A program made the translations under genes and the position numbers. DNA of 64,000 bases from Motacilla alba alba (taxonomy: Eukaryota; Chordata; Aves; Passeriformes; Motacillidae), in assembly GCF_015832195.1 (NCBI RefSeq), contig NC_052018.1:51707666-51771665 (forward strand), read 5' to 3'. Below the pieces are notes generated by a model that was not told the DNA's origin, searched no databases, and saw only the letters and a program-made list of their open reading frames with translations. Positions within the stretch are counted from its first letter, which is position 1; each line of letters starts with the position of its first letter. Shown piece by piece: positions 13,003-25,622 of this stretch.

Positions 13003-13458
13003 ACTCTTTGCTTTCTGTGTAGGACCAGTTAAGTAACTGTTGTCAGCACTTCGGTGCAGGCTGGGAGGATGTGCTTTCTGATGTCTGAAAAGAGAAAACT
13101 CTTGTGCATTTTTGGGCTGATTGGAGGTGCCAGAAATACCAGAGAATGGTACTCAAATGTATTTAGGAAGCTAAAACCTAGTAAATATGATTACAAGTGC
13201 TTAAGCCCTTTGTGAAAATCTCAGCTTTGTGATTTGAGACATGTTCTTCTCTCCCAAACGCTGTGTGTGTGATGGAAGAAGAGGTATCCTGCTTGATATG
13301 AACAGGGAAATTGGCAGAATGGGAGCCTCTCTGATAACAACATGGTGAATTGAAGAGGCCATCCATCAACAGATGGAAGTAGAATTAGGGAGGAGGAAGC
13401 CAGCAGAAGAGGGCAAGAAAGCAAACCACCAGGCTCTAATACTTGATGTTTAAAGCTT

Positions 13459-13482
13459 GAATTCCAGCATCAGCTGGAATTC
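13459..13482. repeat. Perfect short inverted repeat
   Basis: GAATTCCAGC and GCTGGAATTC are exact reverse complements with a four-base spacer (atca), giving a 10-bp stem. It may be chance; no RNA gene is recognised here. Confidence 0.9.
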
Positions 13483-14405
13483 TATGTATTGTCTTGTTCC
13501 AACTCCCTCCTCTTGTTAATTGCTTAAGAGCAAGAGACACCCAAAAGCAAATTAGCTCTCAGGACAAAAAATTTAGACAGTGTAGATTGTTTCATTCAAG
13601 TCACTGGAAGTGAAAAAAAAACCAGAAAATTATGTCAGTTTCAGTGCTGCTGTGTTTCATCTAAAGCTTCATACTGTTTTTAGGGTTCCTGCTTCAGTTG
13701 TCTTTTCATAGACAGTTGTGAGAAGAAGTGGCAGTCAAGATGAAAAATGGGAACATCAGTGTTTGTGTGATTAAGGTTTTGGGGAACTAGAATTAATTTC
13801 AGCCATAATGTTGTATTTGCTTGGACTATTTCTATTTACCAAGCTATTAAATCTGTGATTTTCTTGCTGTTTCTACTTGGAGAGATACTTGCAAAAGAAT
13901 GTCTCAATGAGCTCCCTCATAAATTTTTGCCCTGATTCCTACTTGATAGTTAATAACACAAATATCTCTTTGTCTTCTGCTGCTATCACACTATATTCAG
14001 CCTGTTGCCTGGCTATATGGGAATTTTCAGTTGCAGTTGGGAGGAAGTTATGGCCCACTGTGGGCACCAATGACATCAAATAAAACAGCTTGAAAGAAGT
14101 GTGGAAAAAACATGATCGGAGTTTCCTCAACATCCCTGACATCAATCCTAATTTCTCATATTTGTTGCCGGCAAGCCTCTTACTGGCTGAGAAAAAGAGG
14201 GTATTGTCTCTCATCAACAGAGGACTGTTTGCCAGCCCTTTAACTCGACAGAGGAATTTTGAGCTTTAGCAAAATTTGTAGCTGAGCAGATGGACAGCAC
14301 ACAGGAGGCCAAAATGACACAAAGGGAGCCCATAGTTTGTAGAGCACAGTCTGGATCTGTCTCTAGATTATCATCTTTGTGCCCTCTGCAAACAAGGCTC
14401 ATACC

Positions 14406-14431
14406 AAAAAAAAAAAAAAAAAAAAAAAAAA
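14406..14431. repeat. Poly-A tract, 26 bases
   Basis: An uninterrupted run of 26 A, the only long A homopolymer on the plus strand apart from the pair at 57780-57807. I saw no retroposed gene immediately upstream that would make it a poly(A) tail. Confidence 0.95.
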
Positions 14432-17290
14432 GCACAAGACTGAGACTGAAAGAAAATACTGTGATGTAGAAGAGCACAAAATGTGGGTCAAGACTTTTAA
14501 ACGTCCTCCCTAGTTCTTCAAGCTGGATAGGGAATGTGGAAATTGGAAGACTTACACACAAGAAGCTTTACTGTGCTTTCTTACTCAGCACATGCCTTGC
14601 AGTTAGCAAACACACAGATAGTTTTTGAATTTTTTCCACAAAAAAATGTCGAGGCACATCACTATGACCTTGCAAGACACAGGGTTCCTTTCCAGTACAG
14701 TTTCACTTAGGATTTTCTGAGCAGAAAGCACTAGCATGTGGAATCTGGCTCAGACTTCACAGTGACCCTGAAAAAGTGATTAATGCAAAAGGGTAGCCTT
14801 TCCTTTTCAGAATTAGGAATAAAGAAGAAGTTAATTCATGGGAAAGGGAGGGAGAAGGGAAAAAAAAGAAAATAAAAAATTCAGAAGCACACTGAGGCTT
14901 AAGAACTCATTTGGTCATCTCCCTCCTCAAAGGCTTCTTCCTTTGTTGGAGGCTGAGGTATTGGCTTTTGACCCACAGGACTTTAAAGGAGAAACTCATG
15001 ACAGATTGTTCCCAAAGGACTTCTTTGATACTTTAGTCAAATAGTCATAAAAATTCCAGACCCGCTGCTGGAAAAGTGAGGGGGCAGGGTAGGAAATAAA
15101 CTGAAAAAGGAGAAAAGCTAATAGTAAAAAGGAGTCTGCTTCTTTCCCCTTAGGACAAGACATGTAGATAAATTCAGAGGTCCTTGAAGGAAAACTTTGA
15201 AATGTCAATGATGTGGCATTGAAAAAAAACTCCACCCAACCAAATCCACTGATTTTACTAAAGCATTGCTCTTCTAGTGTAATATGTTAAAAATAAATTT
15301 AAAAAGTAAGGATTCAATTGACAGTATATTCTATCTCTCCCTAGCAGCAGCTCTCTACTCAATATTCTTCTGGAGATAAGACATTAACAGTGGCCTTGGC
15401 AGTGAAGTATTAACCCTGACCCTCAGTGATCTGGTTTCTGCAGCTCTAGAAAGTCAAGGTCCGTGGGGAAATATATATGTCAGAAGAAAAACAAAAAGTT
15501 TTATGTAACAATAAAAGAATATCTAAACCCTGATATTTTCTTTCTTTCAGCCAAATCATGTAAGGCATGATTACTGAAACACCAGGCAGATATTAGCCCC
15601 AAGGGGACAGAGGCTAGGAAATTGTCATCATTTTCCCCCTTTCTGTTTTATGGAGAGGCTCCCTAGGAGTAGAAATTGGCCTGCTTTAAGTCAACATGAG
15701 ATGTCATTTTTACTCAGCAAAAGAAAAGCATGCCCAAAACTGGAATGAGATTGCCTACATAGAAATTAATGAGCTTTATTTTAACATGATATGCAGAGAA
15801 GACTTCACCAGTGAAATGACCTACCATTATGACATCATCAATTGAATCAGATCTGGCAGTAAAATTTCTAGATCACATATAAAGGGTACCCAATTCTCTG
15901 CACAGAGGCCTCATAATAGGATTAATTTTAACTATTTCTAGATATCTACAATGTGGACATGTGTCTGCAACACCTGATTTATTAAAAGATTACACAATAA
16001 AAATAATTAATTGGAATGCAATTTGGTATATTTGATTATTGTATTTTTATTTGTATTTTATTTTATTTTAATTGTATTTTATTGTAATTTGATAAAATAA
16101 ATTGTTACCAGTTAGTAACCAATTCTCTCTCTGATCTCAAAAACCCCAAACACGAAACAGCAAGCCAACTCAAAACCTATGGTGAGCATCTTAAATGTAG
16201 TCAACCACAATAACCTACAAATACACTTGTTAAATTGATGTGTTTCTGAGATTGAAGTAAATTATGTTCCTTATTGATGCAGAGTAAAAGCTGCTCCCAT
16301 GTTTGTTTGGAGGAACATAAACTTTCATTTTGGGCACATCAAGGACAAGCATTCAAGGTCCAGCATGGGTAAAATTAAAAATCTGTGCCCTGAAGTACTT
16401 GCAGTGTTAGACAGCAGTCCTATCAGTGCATCCCCAGCTTGGTATTTTATGGTTTTGGGATTTAGTGGATGTTTTACTGGTTTGGTCAGCAAAACTTTTC
16501 TTAAGATCTTCTTTCCAAGTTGAGATGAATCTCCATAAATATACTGAATCTCCATAAACATTTTCTGAGCCTGTTTCATTCTGAGAAACACTCAGTAATT
16601 CTTTTGCTGGCCTCTTGATATCATGGCCTCATGGTTCTCAAGCAGGTGTTTGTATGCTGGAAATACTAATTTAAATTGATTATCAAATCACTTATCCTTC
16701 ACAGAATATTGGGTGCAACTGTGACTGTTGCAAGAAATTAGTCAACATTTGGGTTGAAGAACCCGAAGCACTGTTTCAACATGTGGTGTTAAATCCTCAG
16801 CAGCAGTAATACTGCATTATTTGGCACTTGCAACCTTTGGGTCAGGGCCAATGCCTGATTGTGATCTGTACAATACATCCTAGAAGTTATAGGAAGAAAA
16901 GTGACTGCATAATTCTTCCTAAAAGTATTTGTGAAGGCTTAGTAAAGTGCTACAGCAATTAAAACAGCCTCTAGGTTTACTAGTTGAAATTAAGTTTATG
17001 TGAACTGGGGTTCCATTTCAAACTTCTGCTTTTTTGCTCATAAACTTCTGTAATATTTTTCTCCATGTCTTGACTTTTTCTAGTCATCTTTCTTGCCTGA
17101 ATGTGTTTCTGGTAGTGTTTTATTGTGGATTTTTAGCAACAGTAACAGTTCTACCATTTATAGTGTATGAAAGCTAAGGGATATAGCCTTTCCTCTTAGT
17201 GACTCTTCAGATTTGGGCTTAAATGTTCCTCTAGTCAGTGAGGAAGGGGATAGAAAGCTAAAATAGTCCCTACTGTGGAAAAGCAAATTC

Positions 17291-17308
17291 TTTTTTTTTT
17301 TTTTTTTT
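17291..17308. repeat. Poly-T tract, 18 bases
   Basis: An uninterrupted run of 18 T. Confidence 0.95.
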
Positions 17309-17786
17309 CTGGTGAAAACTGGATTTAGTTTGAGAAAATGAGGAGGAAACTGCAAAAATATACACATGCAGTTTTTGTGTAGTTTAAATAACCATTTAAA
17401 TATGATTTTTATCACAGAATATACTCAAATAACTGTGGATATTAACCAAAGATTTGGCAGTGGAAAAGCTGTCAATTTTATATCCCAAATAGCACACACA
17501 AATACTGAGCAATTGCTTTTTGCTTAGAGTGTTTCCACAGCTCTTATTTTATCAGTGTCAAGTAGATCCCTACATTTTCAATATGTAACTGTTCCACGTT
17601 AACCCGAGATGTAATCAGGCAACTAAACTTTGTACAAGAGGGAAAGCTAATCCATGACAACATATCTAATTTCCATGTGAGTTTACATGTACGTAGTTCT
17701 TCTTGTGCTAGAAAACAATCTTTATTTCATTTTTGTAAGCTTCAAATCCAACTTTTTTTGTTAGATTTTCCCCAGAAAAATATTGC

Positions 17787-18383
17787 AGGTTTCACAGCAT
17801 CTCTATTGTAGAGTGGCTTGGGTAGAAGGGACCTTGCAGATCCTCCAGTACCACCCCTGTGCTACGCACAGGAACACCTTTCACTACATAGGTTGCTTGG
17901 AGCTCCATCCAACCTGGCCTTAAACACAGGGATGAGAAATCTACAGCTTGTCTGGGCAACCTGTTCCAGTGTTTTACTACCTTCACAGTATAGGACTTCT
18001 TCCTGACACCTATACTAAACCTATGCTCAGTTTGAACCCATTCCTCCTTGTCTTGTCACTAAATGCTCTTGTAAATACTCTCTCATCATTATTTTAGCCT
18101 CCCTTCAGGTACTGGAGGGAATCAAGTCTCCCCGTAGCCTTTTCTTTTCCAGACACAACAGCCCCAGCTCTTTCCTCATAGGAGAGGTGCTCCATCCCTC
18201 TGATCAACTTGGTGACCCCTTTCTGAAATGTCCAACAGGTCCATGTCCTTCCTGTGCTGAGGACCCCAGAGCTGGACACAGCACTCTGGTTAGAGTCTCA
18301 TGAGAGCACAGTGGAGGGGCAGAATCACAACCTGCTGGTCATGCTGCCCTTGATGCAGCCCAGGATGCTGATGGCAACAAGGT
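17787..18383 (-). mobile_element. CR1 LINE, 5'-truncated, antisense
   Basis: The plus strand shows reverse-complemented CR1 text: 'gaagggaccttgcagatcct' near the 3' end, then the ORF2 C-terminus, then 'agctctttcctcataggaga' and 'gctggacacagcactctgg' further upstream. On the minus strand VVKHWNRLPRQAV is readable. A small deletion relative to the usual CR1 reading near 17926-17931 shifts the frame before the end of ORF2, where FKARLDG appears in another frame. The terminal octamer repeat is decayed. The 5' truncation is near 18383 ('cccaggatgctgatggc'). Confidence 0.9.
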
Positions 18384-20767
18384 TGTAGAAATTCATTTGA
18401 TTGATGTGAATTCAATCCCTGTGCCAATGTTCTTTAAATTTTAGCTCTTTGGTGTCATGGAAATTGTAGTGGAAAGGTTAGTCAGTTGTTAAAATGAATA
18501 TAGTGCTATTAGAAGATACACACTGATGTTCTGACAGTTGATGTGTTTTCTTTCGTGCAGTACATTGATAAAAGATTTATTTTTTATGTACTTAAAAATC
18601 TGTGTTCTGAAGAGTTAGAGTTTCAAAATGAGTTTTGTACAAACATTTTTAAAGTTCTGTGTTTGAGATTCCTCGTCTGTGATCAATGGTGTGTTTTTGA
18701 AACTGAGATATGAAAGCCAAATTAGTGAAAGAAGCATCCTTTATCATCTCTCTTTTGGGCTTCTGATTATGTCCTTGGGTTTCTGATAGCACCTATGACA
18801 GTAACATGATTGGTTCTTTTTAAAATGCAATATGTTTCTATAAATCACATTGATAATTGTGTTCCATGTAAAAATAAAATGGTGAAATAATTTTTTATCT
18901 ATTACCCAGATCTTTTAATGATAAGTTTGTTTGTTTTTCAACAATGGGAGGAAGGAAGGCAATGGAAGTGGAGAAGGCCCACAATATTCTGTAGAAAGAG
19001 ATGGGCGTATCATATGGCAACATCCATCTTTATTGACCTACAACTGAATACCCCTTATCTCTCATTAACTTCAAGAGGAAATTGAAACATTTCCAAATGC
19101 CACCAGAAAAAAAGAATATGAATTGGTGTTTTGAAGAATAGAGTGCAAAACTGTTAATGAGCTGTTGTGGCTCCCTTCTCTAAGAAAGACAAGTTGCTTT
19201 AATCAGAAAGGTCATGCATGTCAGATGGCATTATTGTTTCCTGTGTTCGCTTGACTCTACTTCAGTCTGGGGGAATTAAGCTTTCAATGAACATTATTAA
19301 TAGTTAAGACACATGTCTGGAGATGTGGACGCTTCTGCATTCAGCTCTGCTGAAATTTCACTTCTGATTTATTGTCATTGCTGTTAAGTACTGCTTAAAT
19401 ACAGCCAGCTTATATGTGTCACCAAAACCCCTAGAGTCATGCAAGTGTTAAATTTATAGCACAGAAAATACCTTAGGGATCAGCGAAGCACAGCTAGTTC
19501 TACCTTGGACTTGAACTCTTAAGAGCACTCTCATCATCCCTAAGGTTTAAGTGATATAGACATATTTCTTAGATATGCTGGAAAGAGAATGGAAGAGTTG
19601 TGATTCATTTAGGTTGAGCCTTGGTTAGTTTGGGATTATCTGTAGATAGCAATTCCCTGCAGGTGGTCAGGCTGTCCCTGAATTCATTCTTGTTTGTTGA
19701 TACAGGCACCTGTTTGTAGGGGGGGGCCCAAAGACACTCTAAATACAGATTTTACTTCTTTTCCCCCACCCCCTGTTACATTCACCATTTTTGTGGATCT
19801 GCAAGCTGTGTTAGGGCTGGCCAGTATTAGTCTCTGCATAAAAAAATCGTAGAAATATTAAAGAAATTATGAATTTTTTCTAAAGTGTTTTGAATGGTAT
19901 TTCATAATATGATCCCCCAAATAACAGAAAGCTGCATGTGGGGTAATTTGAGAAAATGTCTTTATTTTTTTTGTCTTAATTGGGAGGAGATTTTTATGCT
20001 TGTAATTTTATTATATATGTGCGTGCAGAAAAAAAGGACATGTTCATCCATTAGGAGCTCACAAAAGTGGTTTTGCACCCAATATGGAAAAAACTGTGAA
20101 GTGGGAGAAAAACCCCACCACTGTTCATTGATCCTGAAAACATTTGGTGACTTGTCTCCTGATGAGTGTTTCACCAGTGCAGGCAGACTATCTTCCTGCA
20201 AGCTCCTCCAGCCAGAGCAGGAAGATGTCTGTCAGGTTCCACAGGAATCCCTGTCCTAGCAGAAACAGTGGTGTTGCTGTCTGAGTTCTCTTGATCTGCA
20301 CTGAGCCTAGACTGTGTAAAAAGTCCTTTGTCACAGCTTGACTGGAAAGGAAGGATAGTCATCTTGTGCCTGTTATTTCTATACAGGTACATGGAAGAAA
20401 AAAGGAACAAAAAAATGAAGTGGAAATATATTTAGCTCATTGTTACTAGTGTAAGCCTTTTTACTGGACTGAGGTCAAGATTCTGCTACAGGAAAGGTTG
20501 ATACAGGCTAACACAGGAAATGATTGCTTTCAGAAATTACATGGCAATCTTGCCATATTGTTTCTTTTAATTGTCTGGGAAAGGCTGTGTTTTGGGTCCT
20601 TTTTCTTGTTGTTTTTCTCTTAATGTTTGCATTGGCTATGTTTTGCCTCTTTGGTTCACTTCAGTGAACACTGGAGGTTTCTTTGCTTTTTTATTTATTT
20701 CTTTTTAATCCTAAAGTTTGTTCTGCTCCCCCACCTAAGCCCTTTCTTTAGGTGCAGTGAAAGTTGG

Positions 20768-20782
20768 TTTTTTTTTTTTTTT
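20768..20782. repeat. Poly-T tract, 15 bases
   Basis: An uninterrupted run of 15 T. Confidence 0.9.
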
Positions 20783-21948
20783 GACTCAGCTCTTGAAAGG
20801 CACATTATAAAATACAGTTTGGTGGTTTAGAAAATTAGATGAATGTCCATGTACCCAAGTTTAGAACAGGGTCAGTGCAGCTGTGTAGGAGTAGATGCAC
20901 ACTTAGAGCTTATTAGGATAGATAAAAATTATAAAATCTTTACCTGTTGGAACTATTGTGCCAATGTGAGGTGTGCATCTAGAAATCACTGTACTTCCAT
21001 TCAACATCCCTTTTTAAATAAAAAAAAAAACAACCTGCACATCAGTTAGCTCTTTTTTTGCTGTAGCATTGCCTGTGCAAAAGCTGTGGAGAATAAAAAT
21101 ACTTTTCAGAGGTAATGCTGATTAGTTGGGTGGGCCAGAAGTACAACATCTTTTCCATCAAGGATTATGATATCCAAGAGGAAGGCCAGTAATCCTTTTT
21201 TCTTGGTGTATCCATTTTAAGGTACTCTCAAGTATGTTTGAATACACAGTGAAGATGATTCTTCTTCTTTTAAAATTCTCTTCTTATCTGAGAAGTTTGC
21301 AGCTCTAATGAAGATCTATATTCTTTATATAAATTTTCAACTCTTTTCATCTTCCCCAAGAAGGATGGGGAAATAGCTGGGCAGCCACTAATTACTGCGA
21401 GATTAAAACAGTCTTTGTGATAAGAAAGGAACATCAGTACTATTTTTTCAAGCCAAAACTGATAAAGAAGCTAGAAAAAAATATTCATTTTTGGATGGCC
21501 AAGAGGTAACACCATAATTGAATGTGCTACTATCTCAACACAAGGGCAGCTATAGGATGTGACAACTCTCATTATGTTGAAAAGCCAACAGGGTTTTAGC
21601 ATCTGCCAGCTCATTCCTGTTTGTGATGTGACAAATATCTTTCCCAAAGGAAAGCTGAAAATACCTACATTAACAGTACCCAATTCTCTCTCTCCCTAAT
21701 TGATTTTTGATGCTGAAGAAGAGGAGCCATACCAGCAAGGATGCCTATAGCTTAACTTTTGGAAGGTGAAACTTTATATTGTACTGGCAGAGTGAAAACT
21801 TGAAGTTTCCCAGTATAAATGCTTTAGATGATGAAGGGAAAAGAAAAAATCATAAACTTCTTCCTCATGATATCTTATGCAAGAGTGGCCTTGCTTAAAT
21901 GCTTAATAAGGGGAAGACTGAAGATTTAAAATAGTAAAACTTTTCTTC

Positions 21949-21962
21949 TTTTTTTTTTTTTT
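21949..21962. repeat. Poly-T tract, 14 bases
   Basis: An uninterrupted run of 14 T within a T/C-rich stretch. Confidence 0.9.
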
Positions 21963-22640
21963 CCTTTTCCTTTACTTGCACTGTTTTTTATAGAGGTATG
22001 GTAGTCAAATGAGGGCATACTACCCAATAGGGTTTTAAACCTTTGGACGATAGATGCCAAAATGTCACTGTTAAATCCCTGTAGCCTTCTATTGTGGCAA
22101 GACAGAAAGAAGCAAAAGCAGCATTTTACAAGTAGCCTAAGACCATCCCTCAGGGCACCTGAGGTGCTACAAGTCAGATTAGACATGTCCCAGAAATCAA
22201 AACTCTGAACTTGAATGGGTGTTAGCACAAGTATCAATCTTGTACCTGTAGAACAGAAGAAGGAATGTGATCATTTAAAATATAATTGTATTCTCATGTC
22301 CTTTGTCTTCAGTGCAGCTATTATTAATAATACACAGGTGCTTATTCTATTCCACTATGTTCCACTAGATTCAAAGCTTGAATAGTTACCGTTTTAGATT
22401 TCCTCTGGTGGCTGCAATTGTTTGTGTTGTACTTTATTGCAGTAAAAAGCGGTAATAATAGTAACAATAATAATTATTCTGTAAACAAAAATATTAATAA
22501 TATTTCCTACCCAATCAGCCTTAAGCTACATTTACACCCATCTTGTTGCTCTTATCCCTCTGACATGTCCAGATCAGCTTTAGTGCAGGTGTGGTGCTGC
22601 TGCTGGAGACGTGAGCATCGGGATCTCTCGGGGCTTTGCT

Positions 22641-22653
22641 TGCCCTCTAGTGG
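22641..22653 (-). promoter_or_regulatory. Candidate CTCF binding site
   Basis: The plus strand reads TGCCCTCTAGTGG; the minus strand gives CCACTAGAGGGCA. This matches the core of the vertebrate CTCF motif (CCA-C-N-AG-R-K-GGC). It sits in a patch with several CpGs, 'gacgtg', 'atcggg', 'ctcgggg' and 'ggccgagg' within about 75 bases, which is unusual for this CpG-poor window. CTCF is the zinc-finger factor that sets insulators and loop anchors, and its motif direction on the minus strand would matter for loop polarity. Binding is not shown by sequence alone. Confidence 0.5.
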
Positions 22654-23435
22654 CATTGGAAGGGCTGGGGGTGGCCGAGGGGTTACACTGCTGGCTGACA
22701 TCCCTAATCCTGAGGATGCTCACCAATGAAGAGGCAAACCCAAGCAGTTTTGTTAACAGAGCATCTTCCTTCTGCCTTGCATTTGAAATTGTAATCTGTT
22801 GCGTACAGGAATAGTTTGAATGCAAAGAACTTTCTTCTCTTGCCTGCATCCAAGAAAATTTTTTGACTGTAAGGGGGAAAGCTATTCTTCCAAATGAAGT
22901 TACTGTTTACAGGGATGCTCAACACATTAGAGACAGAAAATTGCAATTGAAAGAGATAGGAGCATTGTCTCATTTTTGTGTTATTTGAATGTTACTTTAA
23001 TTTTATAAGTGACGCAATTTTTTTTGATGTTTTTGCTTCTGTGATTTCTGTAGAATAATGTCAATTACAATTCAGTGGCTGTCTTTTAATTTAAAGTCAC
23101 AATGTAATTGCAATTGCATCTCAGGCAAATTTCCTTAGCTAAGTCACAGAGGAGATAAACATTTGTTGATTTGCCTTGACATGGTATCCTTTTTCTGTAA
23201 ATTGTATTTTGATACATTTGATAGCTATAAGTATCTTCTGCCACCCACAATTAAAACATTCTGTCTACAGTGAAATGGTTACCCTCTGATTTCTAGAAAA
23301 ATGATGAAAATACCAATGTGATTATGCAGGAAAGTCAGCTGCAGAATTATGCCTTCCATTCATTGCTCTTTGGCACTAGATGCAATTTGTCACTGCTACA
23401 GATACTGCTAACTATTGTTATCCTTTGCTCCTTTG

Positions 23436-23436
<1 letters not shown>

Positions 23437-23478
<42 letters not shown>
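23437..23478. repeat. Poly-T tract, 42 bases
   Basis: The longest homopolymer in the window, an uninterrupted run of 42 T. A tract this long is prone to length error in sequencing and assembly. Confidence 0.95.
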
Positions 23479-23481
<3 letters not shown>

Positions 23482-25042
23482 TTCAGTCCTTATAAAATTG
23501 TCTATGTGCAGGTTTTCATTTCTTGGACCAGCACAGGCTGTGGTCAGTGCATGTGTAAGTCATGATCTTAAAGACCTTTTTTCACATAAGTACGTCTCAA
23601 CTTCAAGGTATTTTCAGCTTCTCTCTGTAAGTATAAAACCTCTAAGCTGTACCAAGGTTGTTTTTTTTAGGATAGATGCTATGACTGTGTCTATATTCAA
23701 AATAATTTCTCGGTCTTTGGAATGAGAACATGTATTTCATTAAAATGTTTACGCATTTTCAGGTGCTCCTTTCACCTGTAACCGCTAGAATTCTCAAGTA
23801 TTTATGTGTATGAAGAGATCAGGAGATGAGGTGCTTGGATGAATATTCCCAATAAACAGTTTGCATGCAGTCACCTGTTTAAGTAAGCCAGGAGTTTTTT
23901 TGGGTAGGTTTCTCTGTGCCAATAATTCCTTGAATATTTATAACCAGGATGGGAATTGGCAGCAGACTGTCTACATTTACCTAGCAAATAATTGCTGTGC
24001 CTGTGTTTAACACCAACAACAGACTACCTGGTTCTCCTGAACCCTGAAATATTCAGTCACTTGTTACCTTCTGTGTTACTATGAGGCTATACAGGAGTAG
24101 CTCCTTTGGATAACTTGTTCTAGCTAGGGAAATTAATTTTTATCCTGACTAAAGGCTGGGCTGTTCCTAGTGCATACACTTTCAAAGCAGTACTCAACAT
24201 GTTCTTTATAGTTGTTTTCATCAGATCACCTCTTTTTCTGAGTATTAGGTGACATTTACCTGTGAAATCAAGTGTTAACAAACCCAGCTTCTCCTGTAAT
24301 CTGGGGAGCTAATATGGAAATTCAATGGATTTGCATGTTTTGTTTTGTTTTCCAAGTCTGTTGTATGCTTGATTCATTAATAAAAAGCCATTTACATGCT
24401 AAACTGTTAAATTAGTTTTTGGAAAGAACAGAAATAAAAGTGTAGAAACATGCTTTATGGTATTGCGTATCTTGAAGCTGTTTTGCTTCAGCAGTATATT
24501 ACTCCCTTTTGTCACTGTTTTCCAGATAGTTTACCTTTCTTTGTGTGAGACGTAGTGCTGAGTAAGACTTAATACTGAGAAGAATGAAGAGATTGGCATG
24601 TAGAAACTGAAAAACCAACTAGAATGCTTCATAATGGCTCTATTACCACTCCTATCATCATCTGAGGAATATTTTTCCTCAGGAAAGAAAAGTCTTTTGT
24701 CAGCTTAGTTAAAGTGAGATGCCTCTTGAAAAGTTTTATTGGTGGCCCTAGTAGCCCTTTTCATTGCTGTGTTTGAACCATTGGCAGCATCTGCTTGGCT
24801 GCATAAGAGTTGCCATGTCTGTATGAGCTGTAACTGTATATTCATTACTGTGTTGAAGTATTCTCAAACAGTCAGACCATTGGAAAATTACTTCTTGTTT
24901 TTGGAGCTATGGGTACAGAGACTTCTCTGTCCCAGGCAAGTGTATGAAAAAGCATGCATTTGCTATCAGTAAAAGATGTATAGCAGAGCCCCTAACCCAG
25001 TTTACTAGCTCCAAGCAAGTAGTTTGCATGAAATGTTGAATA

Positions 25043-25622
25043 TGGCATCCTGGCCTCTATCAAAAATTGTAGGACTAGAGGAGTGCCAGGAGTGGCACTG
25101 GTGAGGCTGCATCTTGAGTATTGTGCCCTGTTCTGGGCCCCTTAGTACAAGAAAGACATTGAGGTGCTGGAGTGAGTCCAGAGAAGGGCGACAGAGCTGG
25201 TGAAGAGTCTAGAGAGTGAGTTTTATGAGGAGCAGCAGAGGGAGCTGGAGTGTCTGGCCTGGAGAAAAGGAAGCTCAGGAGTGACCTTCTTGCTCGCTAC
25301 AACTGCCTGAAAGGCGTGCGTAACCAGGTGGAGACTGGTCTCTTCTCCCAGACAGCTAGACAACTTGACAGGACAAGAAGAAGTGGTCTTGAGATGTGCC
25401 AGGGAAGGTTCAGGTTCAACACTGTGAAGAATTTCTTCACTGAAAGGGTTGTCAAGCATTGGAACAGGCTGCTCAGCAAACTGGTGAAGTCACCATCCTT
25501 GAATGTGTTCAAGGAACAACTGGATGTGGCACTTAGCACTTTTGTTGGTTGACATGGTGGTGTTCACTCAAAGGTTGGACTCAGTGGTCTTGGAGCTCTT
25601 TTCCAACCTTAATGATTCTATA
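25043..25622 (+). mobile_element. CR1 LINE, 5'-truncated, sense
   Basis: It begins within CR1 ORF2 ('tggcatcctggcctctatca'), runs through 'ttctgggccc' and 'ggtgctggagtgagtccagag', and reaches the ORF2 stop at 25550-25552. A 70-base 3' UTR ends in 'ggttggactcagtggtcttg...ccaaccttaatgattctata', the typical CR1 3' end. It is truncated at the 5' side and the ORF2 frame is interrupted upstream of 25250. The 3' terminus is complete. Confidence 0.95.
25250..25552 (+). pseudogene. CR1 ORF2 C-terminal fragment
   Basis: An open frame of 100 codons within the CR1 copy. Residues about 51-70 (GRFRFNTVKNFFTERVVKH) and the following WNRL and SPSLNVFKEQLD segments match the conserved end of the CR1 endonuclease/reverse transcriptase protein. 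The catalytic reverse transcriptase motifs lie upstream and are absent. The first methionine is incidental, not a real start. The frame ends at a natural stop just before the CR1 3' UTR. Confidence 0.8.

Larger units (their letters stand above)
10898..17786. other. Non-coding sequence with simple repeats
   Basis: About 6.9 kb of AT-rich sequence between two CR1 copies. It holds T21 (12982-13002), A26 (14406-14431), T18 (17291-17308), an AT-rich stretch rich in 'tatttta' (about 16030-16085) and a short perfect hairpin at 13459-13482. Open stretches such as 14214-14561 (minus), 16299-16523 (plus) and 17158-17415 (minus) partly translate homopolymers and have no known domain. Confidence 0.55.
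18384..25042. other. Non-coding sequence with simple repeats and a CpG patch
   Basis: About 6.7 kb without a supported gene. It contains T15 (20768-20782), T14 (21949-21962), T42 (23437-23478), a G8-CCC stretch (from 19719) and a small patch with four CpGs around 22607-22680 that includes a CTCF-like motif. Open stretches at 19894-20259, 21926-22237 and 22418-22849 have no recognisable domain. The frames at 23318-23725 are largely poly-phenylalanine readings of the T42 run. Confidence 0.55.

Noticed and set aside
23318..23725. 135-codon plus-strand frame
   Set aside because: It depends on reading through the T42 run as polyphenylalanine, and nothing on either side is recognisable.
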